A stretch of 35,803 bases of DNA from Chara braunii (Eukaryota; Streptophyta; Charophyceae; Charales; Characeae). Positions within the stretch are counted from its first letter, which is position 1. The number at the start of each line of letters is the position of its first letter. Location: positions 6,934,291 through 6,970,093 of the forward strand of contig BFEA01000005.1 of NCBI GenBank assembly GCA_003427395.1. The letters are read 5' to 3'. A model generated the notes under the pieces. The model was not told where the DNA came from. It saw only the letters and a program-made list of their open reading frames with translations, and searched no databases. Positions 29,951-35,803 of the stretch are shown here, one piece after another. The translations under genes and the position numbers were made by a program.

Positions 29951-29956
29951 CTGCTC

Positions 29957-30560
29957 AAAACGAACAGGCGCAGTCCCATCAGCCCCTATAACCTTCTGGG
30001 CTGCACCTGTTCAGCGGCCTCGACCATATTTCCGGCTGTTACTTTTTTTCCTTCTTTTCTTTCTTCCTTTTTTTTTTCCTTTTTACCCCCCCTCGTTTTC
30101 CTGTTAGGGTGGCAGCCTGTTACTCAAAAATGAACGGGCGCCCCTCAATCATTTCACAGAGTCGAACTAGAGTCAAACTCAATAAACCTTCTACCTTGCT
30201 GCCCCAACAAGCACCCGTACCTGGGCGCCAACAGCGCCTGGTTCAGGCGCGCAGTTGGTTGGCGCAACCTATTCTTAAAAACGGACGGCATAGCTAGGGA
30301 AACCTGGAAAAAAAAAAAAAAAAAAAAAAAACCCTTACCTGAACGAATAGGCTGCCTGTTGAAACGGGTGCCCATTCACCCTTCTGCCCGTTCGTTAAAA
30401 CGAACGGTGCATAGTTGATTGAACGAACCAAAGAGGGGGGGAAACTATGCGGCATGCATATTTCCTTGCTCTAGCGAAAGATTCGTTCGATTTGGCTCGT
30501 CCTATCAATGGAAGCAACGTGGGGGCAGCGCCATGTAGGACCTCTCTCTCTCTCTCTTTC

Positions 30561-30618
<58 letters not shown>

Positions 30619-30729
30619 TGTGTGTGTGTGTGTGTGTAATCCCATGTTCTTGTAGTAAGCTTCTTCGTTTTTGCCCATCCCATCGAAGGAAACCTCTCTG
30701 CAGCCCATTGCTCTGAAACGAATGGGCAC
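29957..30729. repeat. Dispersed AAAACGAACGGGCGC-like motif cluster
   Basis: Variants of A4-5(C/T)GAACGGGCGC at 29957, 30126, 30277, 30397 and 30715, with related GAAACGGGTGCCC at 30361. Spacing is irregular (about 70-320 bp). Other content includes an A27 tract near 30308-30331. Confidence 0.5.
30564..30637. repeat. (TG)n microsatellite
   Basis: 74 bp of TG with one TA interruption, preceded by a CT run. Confidence 0.97.
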
Positions 30730-30770
30730 AAAAAAGACATTACAACTCGTAAAAACGAGCAAGGCGGGGG

Positions 30771-30862
30771 CCTGCGTAGCACCCCGTTCGCGTTCTCCGG
30801 CGAACGCGAACACGTTCGCCCGAACGTAAACAAGCTCCGAAAAACAGCGAACGCGAACGTAA
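30771..30862. repeat. CGTTCGCG/GAACACGTTC palindrome cluster, copy 1
   Basis: CCTGCGTAGCAC followed by GTTCGCGTTC, CGAACGCGAACACGTTCG and a further GCGAACGCGAACGT. The same flank and words occur in part inverted at 32059-32180. Confidence 0.7.
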
Positions 30863-31119
30863 TTTTTTTTTATTTTTTTATTTTTATATATATAGGGGTG
30901 GGGGGGGCATAGGTGATATCCCTGAACCCCCGTGGTATCTGCAAATCCATCATCTCTGCAATGGTGCTGCCCCCCACCAGATCCACCCCATCCCCCCCCT
31001 GCACGCCAAGCATATATGTTGTTGATTCGCATTAAGGTCCCTGTTTCAACAGTTATGGGACCACTGAGCACGCGAGCTGAGCATGCGAGTTTTTGGGCAG
31101 TAGCAGGTCAACTCACCAC

Positions 31120-31435
31120 GTGCTTTTCAGGGCTTCCCTCCACTACTCACCAAATGTGCACAACTAGAATGAATCTTCTGCTAGAACATGGAACCATACG
31201 TCGCCATATGTTTTATCTTTTGTGCAAGTAGTGACGAGTGGAGCAAGGCTATTAGGGCCACTGCTCGTAGGAAAACGAAACAAAAGAAAAAGAAAAGAAA
31301 AGGAAAAAAAAAAAACAAAAGAAAAAGAGGAATGAATCTTCTGCTGGAACATGGAACCATACGCCGCCATATGTTTTGTCTGCAAGTACTGACGAGTGGA
31401 GCAGGGCTCTTAGGGCCACTGCTCGTAGGAAAATG

Positions 31436-31469
<34 letters not shown>

Positions 31470-31620
31470 GAAACAAAAGAAAGAGAGGACTCAGAGGAAT
31501 GAATCTTCTGCTGGAACATGGAACCATACGCCGCCATATGTTTTGTCTTTTGTGCAAGTAGTGACGAGTGGAGCAAGGCTCCTAGGGCCACTGTCACTAG
31601 GAAAACAAAACAAAAGAAAC
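31120..31620 (+). repeat. Three tandem foldback-family units with A-rich spacers
   Basis: The core GAATGAATCTTCTGCT(A/G)GAA begins at 31167, 31330 and 31497 (steps of 163 and 167 bp). Each unit continues CATGGAACCATACG.CGCCATATGTTTT, then GACGAGTGGAGCA and AGGGCCACTG, and ends in an A-rich tract. The first unit retains the left arm CTCCACTACTCACC (about 31138). The same core is in the single element at 13228-13347. Confidence 0.88.
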
Positions 31621-31945
31621 AGAGGGCTACCGTAGTAATGTAACCCATAACTTCTAGAAAGCGGACCTGACTTCGAAACCAGAACATATATTGCTGGCCT
31701 GCTCGTGTCTCACACGAATTCTGCTCAACATCTCTCGAGATGTTGGGACCCTTGCAGATACACTGCAGGGGTCCTTCGGGAAAATGATTTAACAAGGAAT
31801 ACGTGGGCCTAATTTTTTTTTTTTGTGCCCTTTTTATTTTTCAGAAGGGAGGGGCACCATTGGCTACCTCAGCCAACCCTCCCCGATTTTTTTTTTAAAT
31901 CCTATATATTGGGGTGCGCCTCATCATGTGCGCGCCGCAGGTATG

Positions 31946-31946
<1 letters not shown>

Positions 31947-31999
<53 letters not shown>
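31947..31999. repeat. (CA)n microsatellite
   Basis: About 26 CA units. Confidence 0.97.
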
Positions 32000-32000
<1 letters not shown>

Positions 32001-32058
32001 GATGCTCCCCAGGCCCCTCCAAAGCCCCGCCGGCAACCGGTACCGGCCCAGGGAAACC

Positions 32059-32180
32059 CCGTTCGCGGGCCTCGAAAATACGTTCTCGCGAACGTGTTCT
32101 CGACCTGTTCGCGCGAACGGGAGAACGTGTTCGCCCGAACAGAAAGGGCCGCGAACACGTTCGCCGTGCTACGCAGGCGG
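32059..32180. repeat. CGTTCGCG palindrome cluster, copy 2
   Basis: Several overlapping palindromes: CTCGCGAACG, TTCGCGCGAA, GTTCGCCCGAAC and CGAACACGTTCG. It ends GTGCTACGCAGG (32166-32177), the reverse complement of the start of copy 1 (30771-30782). Confidence 0.7.
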
Positions 32181-32464
32181 GGGCGAATCTAAATGAAAAA
32201 AAAAGAATCTAAAAAAATCGAAAAGAAAAATCAAAGGCAAATCTAAAAAAAAAATCTAAACAAATAAAGAAAAAAAAAAAGGAAAAAAACCAAAACTTAC
32301 TTTTTCGCAGAATAGTCGCCCGTTTCTTCGGGCACTGTCAAGAGCACTGGGGCTGAAACGCCCCAGTCACATCCAAAAGCGCCAAGTGGCACTTCGGTTA
32401 GTAGTTAGTTTTTTTTTTTTTCTTTTTTCTTTTTTTTCTGATTTAATGCCTCATCCGCGCGACC

Positions 32465-32504
32465 ATTTCAGGCCGTGCGATCTTGCAGATCGCGCGGCCG
32501 AAAT
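32465..32504. repeat. Strong hairpin, 18-19 bp stem, 3-nt loop
   Basis: ATTTCAGGCCGTGCGATCT pairs with AGATCGCGCGGCCGAAAT, with one bulged A and one G:U, across the loop TGC. It lies about 150 bp from the rRNA fragment on its right. Confidence 0.85.
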
Positions 32505-32654
32505 CGATCGCGTTAGATGATTCCTACCTACAACTGCTCCAAAAGAAGATATGCAAGTAGGGGGTGGCATATCAGATTCGATCCTTGTATCTGTCGGGTA
32601 AGAGTCATGTATTATATCCTACTGGGCTAGCTCCTATTACAACTATCTACAATT

Positions 32655-32818
32655 TCATTACGCCTACACCTAAGGGTTTAAGCTTACGCTGACCCATTAT
32701 GCAAAAGGTACGTCGTTAACCTTTGCAAATCCATTATCCATTGATTGATGATGCATCTTTTAGCCTTCGACTAATTGCTTGCATCGGGTTTCAGGTTTTC
32801 TATTTCACTCCCTTCCTT

Positions 32819-32850
<32 letters not shown>

Positions 32851-32860
32851 CGTGATAGGA
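32655..32860 (-). pseudogene. rrnL: Mitochondrial LSU rRNA fragment (domain I-II)
   Basis: On the minus strand it begins AAGTACCGTGAGGGAAAGGT, GAAAAGAACCCT and GGGAGTGAAATAGAAAACCT, the universal LSU rRNA block. GAAACCCGATGC, AGTCGAAGG, GCATAATGGGTCAGCG and TTAGGTGTAGGCG follow. The last three follow the plant mitochondrial LSU rather than the plastid 23S, as far as I know these sequences. Only about 200 nt of a roughly 3-kb gene is recognisable. Upstream on that strand (above 32860) the homology stops. As with the tRNAs at 21 kb I infer a NUMT. Confidence 0.75.
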
Positions 32861-33480
32861 GCAACTCTTCCATATGAAGAGCTTGGCCCTGTCGCTATCC
32901 CTCCTGCCAAGACCTTGCAGGCCTCCTTGCCTGAGGCCCTGCAGGTTTTGCCTACTTGAAGCTTAACGGGCCTAACTTGTTGGCCCTGCCCTGGCCACGG
33001 TTTGATTGCTCACCCAACCGGGTAGGCTCCAACATTAGCCTCTCGCCCCCTTTTCGTGGTCGGCTATCCATCGGTAGCCTGAGCGATCACCCATATCCGA
33101 CACAACCCTCTATTTAGCCTACTTAGACCCTGAAAGCAGCCGCGCGGCATTATTTTCAATCGAATAGGTCTAGCTTCACCATTTCCATGTCCGCGTGCCG
33201 TCGCGGCCCTGTGAAAAACCGCCAACTACCGCCATTACTCTCGGACGCCGTAAGCATCTGGACTAATTTTCTAAAAGTTTTAGTCTCTCAGTCATAAGCT
33301 TAGTCTGAATAAACTTTTGGCAAACGTCAATCCCATCAAGTCGGACTCCCTCAATTCAACGACAAAGTCGGAAGGTGTCCGACATTGTAAATCCCTGGCA
33401 AATATCAGGGTATTTGCCTCGACAAAGCGATTGAAAATTTGGTCGGCAGTCGGGAATTCTGGAATATGTGTCCTCGCTTC
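32861..33480. other. Unassigned sequence next to rRNA fragment
   Basis: Non-repetitive, and possibly part of the same mitochondrial insertion. The expected upstream LSU rRNA sequence is not here, so the rRNA homology is broken at about 32860 by rearrangement, an intron or a fragmented gene. Confidence 0.3.
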
Positions 33481-35451
33481 CCGCTAACGTGTCCTTTCTT
33501 GCAAATGAATGTTCCTAAATTCGCCCTTGAAGGCTCTGTGAACTTTTAGTAGGATCTGAATAGACATAAAAATTTTCCTACGCCCAGTCTCGAGCGTGGA
33601 TATCATGTTTGAGTTTGTCAATCTTGAATTAGCTTTAGAACTGGGATGAACGAAACGTGACTGTTTTGGTGCCTTTTTGTTTCTGTGCCAGCACCATGTA
33701 TGCAAACTTCCCTCACTTCGTACCATCCTTACGCTATTTTTGCTTCTCCATCCGTAATTGTTTTCCATCCCCTCTCCCGACACGCTTCTCTCTCGCTCCT
33801 CGTCTGAATCTTGGTCCCCCTTTGCACTAGTCTTTGCGCTCTCCTTCTTCCCGTCTTTAGGGACTCCCTACCGATCCCCCCCCTCATGGTACTCAAACCA
33901 TCAGGTGAAATCGTGAAAGGAGGAAACACCCCTCACACTGTAGTCTGATTGGCTGCAAGAAACCCACCTCCACCTCGCTCCCATCTTCTATCCTGAACGA
34001 TTTACCCAAACTCTCCCTTTGCCTCCTTCTACCTCCACCCTGTTCCTTCCCATCTTCTATCCCCCTCGTAGCAACTATAAAATTCGTAAGCGCATCCGAA
34101 AAACTCTCTCTCAACCCATCTGCCAGCTTTGGGGAAGTCGTGGCTAGATGATGTGTATAATGTAAGGCAAGTGGAAAAGTCCTTACGAGCTAACTGTAGT
34201 TTTGCAAGGCTGTGCGCCTGATGGTCGCGAAGGAGTGCAGAATCTGGGCAAGTCCGTATAAAAGCGGACTTGGCGGGGTGACAATTGTTGTGGGGTGAGG
34301 CTGGTGTGTGGCAGTCTGGATTGCCAGTACCAGGGTAAGGAAGGTGTGTGTACGAGTGGTTGTATGGCCCGAGGCCATAGTCAGAGAGTAGGAAGTTGCG
34401 CGCCTTCGATCTTCGATTCCTCCTTTTCTTATATTGGAAGCTAAGTTTACGGCGGATCGCCGGTTTTTGTTTCAAGATCTACCAATGTGCTCACAACTCC
34501 TCCCTTGTCTTAGTCCCCTTACAACTCCGTTTATCTCCTTGACCTCAACTTCCTTTTCTCTCTCTATCTTTTTGATATTTTATTTTTTCATAGATGGTTT
34601 GATACTCTCTCATCCCTATCAACTCTCGAGGTCCTTTCTTGCTCGTCTCATTGGATTCAATCAGATCTCGCAAAATTGAGTATTGTTGGATAGAAAGATA
34701 CTAACGGGAACATGCGATCTTATTTCGTCCCTCTTTCTGCTCCTCGATATTCGATGGTTAATACATGAGTGATCTCTCACACACATGTATTGATTGATTT
34801 TTTACTCCGATGATGGGAACAAAACAAAAATCTGATGTGATCACTTCGATGCATACTTAACTATTCGCACGAGTAAAGAATGGTCGTTCCCTCGACTGAT
34901 TGGATTGTATGGACCTATGCATTGGATTTGTTTGCATGATGGGTGGAAGATATATTTGTTCCTTTTCGAATAACTGATTGATTAGACATACTCGATCAGC
35001 CTCGCTAATGCCATGTGGACCGATTGCCCCAATCCGTGTGGGCATCGACTTCCTGTATCCCCGCCATGCCTATTCACGTACAACGAGGAAAGGACACGTG
35101 TGTGTGAGTGGTATGTACGAGAAGTCATCGCCAAGATTGGTGGACGCTACTATTTCTCTCTCGAAACAAGGTGCTAAGGATTCGTACGCGCTGGTTTTGT
35201 CATTATTGATACTCACTTTCCCCCGTACTCATTGTTATTCCCTTTTAACGACTTGATGGTCATCTCGTGGACGACGGTGACACCTCATTGGCCCAACAGT
35301 TTGTGTAGCGATTGTCGCTGCACATAGCATTATCGGGAAAAGTGGTTCCATTACCGGACATGTAGCGAGGACGAACACAAGGAAAGAGCGACCAAATTGA
35401 GGCCATCCACATCCGATTCTGAACTTCGTAACGAACGGTGGTTGGGCTTAC
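33481..35451. other. Intergenic, no gene recognised
   Basis: Several short open frames, none with a known domain, and no RNA gene seen. Confidence 0.35.
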
Positions 35452-35533
35452 ACCACCAGTACTTGGCCCAGCTATTGGCCGCGGGCCTTCCCCGTTGACA
35501 CCTTCGAGGGTCGGCCAAGGGAAAGGCCCGGTC
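35452..35533 (-). repeat. Dispersed GC-rich repeat, copy 2
   Basis: Minus-strand counterpart of 22557-22648, with GGGCCAAGTACTGGTGGT identical in both. Confidence 0.65.
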
Positions 35534-35597
35534 GCTGCTGTAAGGTCGGGCCCAGGTACTGTTGGCATCAGACAAATAACGTGAACGAAAACTGAAA

Positions 35598-35619
35598 AAA
35601 TATATATATATATATATAA
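35598..35619. repeat. (AT)n microsatellite
   Basis: About 10 AT units. Confidence 0.9.
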
Positions 35620-35693
35620 AAACAAAGAAAAGAAAACGAGATACGAAGACAAAGAAAACATAGAAAAGGAACAGGTGAAAACAAAAAGACCTA

Positions 35694-35720
35694 CGGGAGG
35701 GAGGGAGGGAGGGAGGGAGG

Positions 35721-35803
<83 letters not shown>
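35694..35803. repeat. (GGGA)n(GA)n microsatellite running to window end
   Basis: About seven GGGA units followed by GA repeats to the last base. Confidence 0.95.

Noticed and set aside
33250-33330. GAGAGACTAAAAC and TTAGTCC on the minus strand, resembling the R and S elements of a group I intron
   Set aside because: Only about 16 nt separate them, too short for the P3/P8 helices that must lie between.
1-35803. CRISPR arrays, bacterial operons, phage modules
   Set aside because: No repeat-spacer pattern, ribosome-binding sites or co-directional gene runs; U6, SINE and LINE sequences show a eukaryotic nuclear origin.

Overview
The window reads as repeat-dominated nuclear DNA of a green-lineage eukaryote, not a prokaryotic or gene-dense region. 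Two signals point to the lineage. A U6 snRNA copy on the minus strand has the plant-type 5' stem-loop and plant-type 3' end. A tRNA-Ser(GCU) and an LSU rRNA piece look like plant mitochondrial genes. The abundant microsatellites, N runs and T/A tracts fit a large, repeat-rich streptophyte genome; a charophyte alga such as Chara is my guess from general impression only. I recognise no intact, conserved protein-coding gene. Most open frames are low-complexity or translate repeats.

Layout. 1-285 and 14986-16111 are copies of one LTR, both on the minus strand; the second is followed by a primer-binding site at 14965-14981. 1339-1715 is a tRNA-derived SINE with a perfect 15-bp target-site duplication. 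2020-2442 is a hAT-type MITE with an 8-bp TSD and a G-rich core. 5.1-7.4 kb carries several tandem duplications, including an 11-bp minisatellite. 10249-12609 is a 2.36-kb DNA transposon with 21-bp perfect terminal inverted repeats and a 3-bp TSD; I see no transposase, only cargo frames, including one that could encode a small membrane protein. 13228-13347 is a foldback element whose core recurs at about 18, 22, 26 and 31 kb. 13918-14018 is a retroposed U6 pseudogene with an A-rich tail and a 15-bp TSD.

17.95-18.96 kb is a purine-rich repeat array, and a copy in inverted orientation lies at 25.56-26.33 kb beside an assembly gap (25103-25487). 21.07-21.31 kb is mitochondrial-like tRNA DNA: a Met-like remnant, a tRNA-Asp and a broken tRNA-Ser. 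It runs straight into a frameshifted LINE reverse transcriptase (21310-21965). 32655-32860 is a mitochondrial-type LSU rRNA fragment on the minus strand. Between these lie long stretches where I see no gene.

How the parts relate. The LINE remnant, SINE and U6 pseudogene share the marks of LINE-type retroposition: A-rich tails and 15-bp TSDs beginning with A. The two DNA transposons and the foldback family are non-autonomous as far as can be seen. The mitochondrial pieces are best explained as nuclear insertions (NUMTs). No operon or pathway logic applies.
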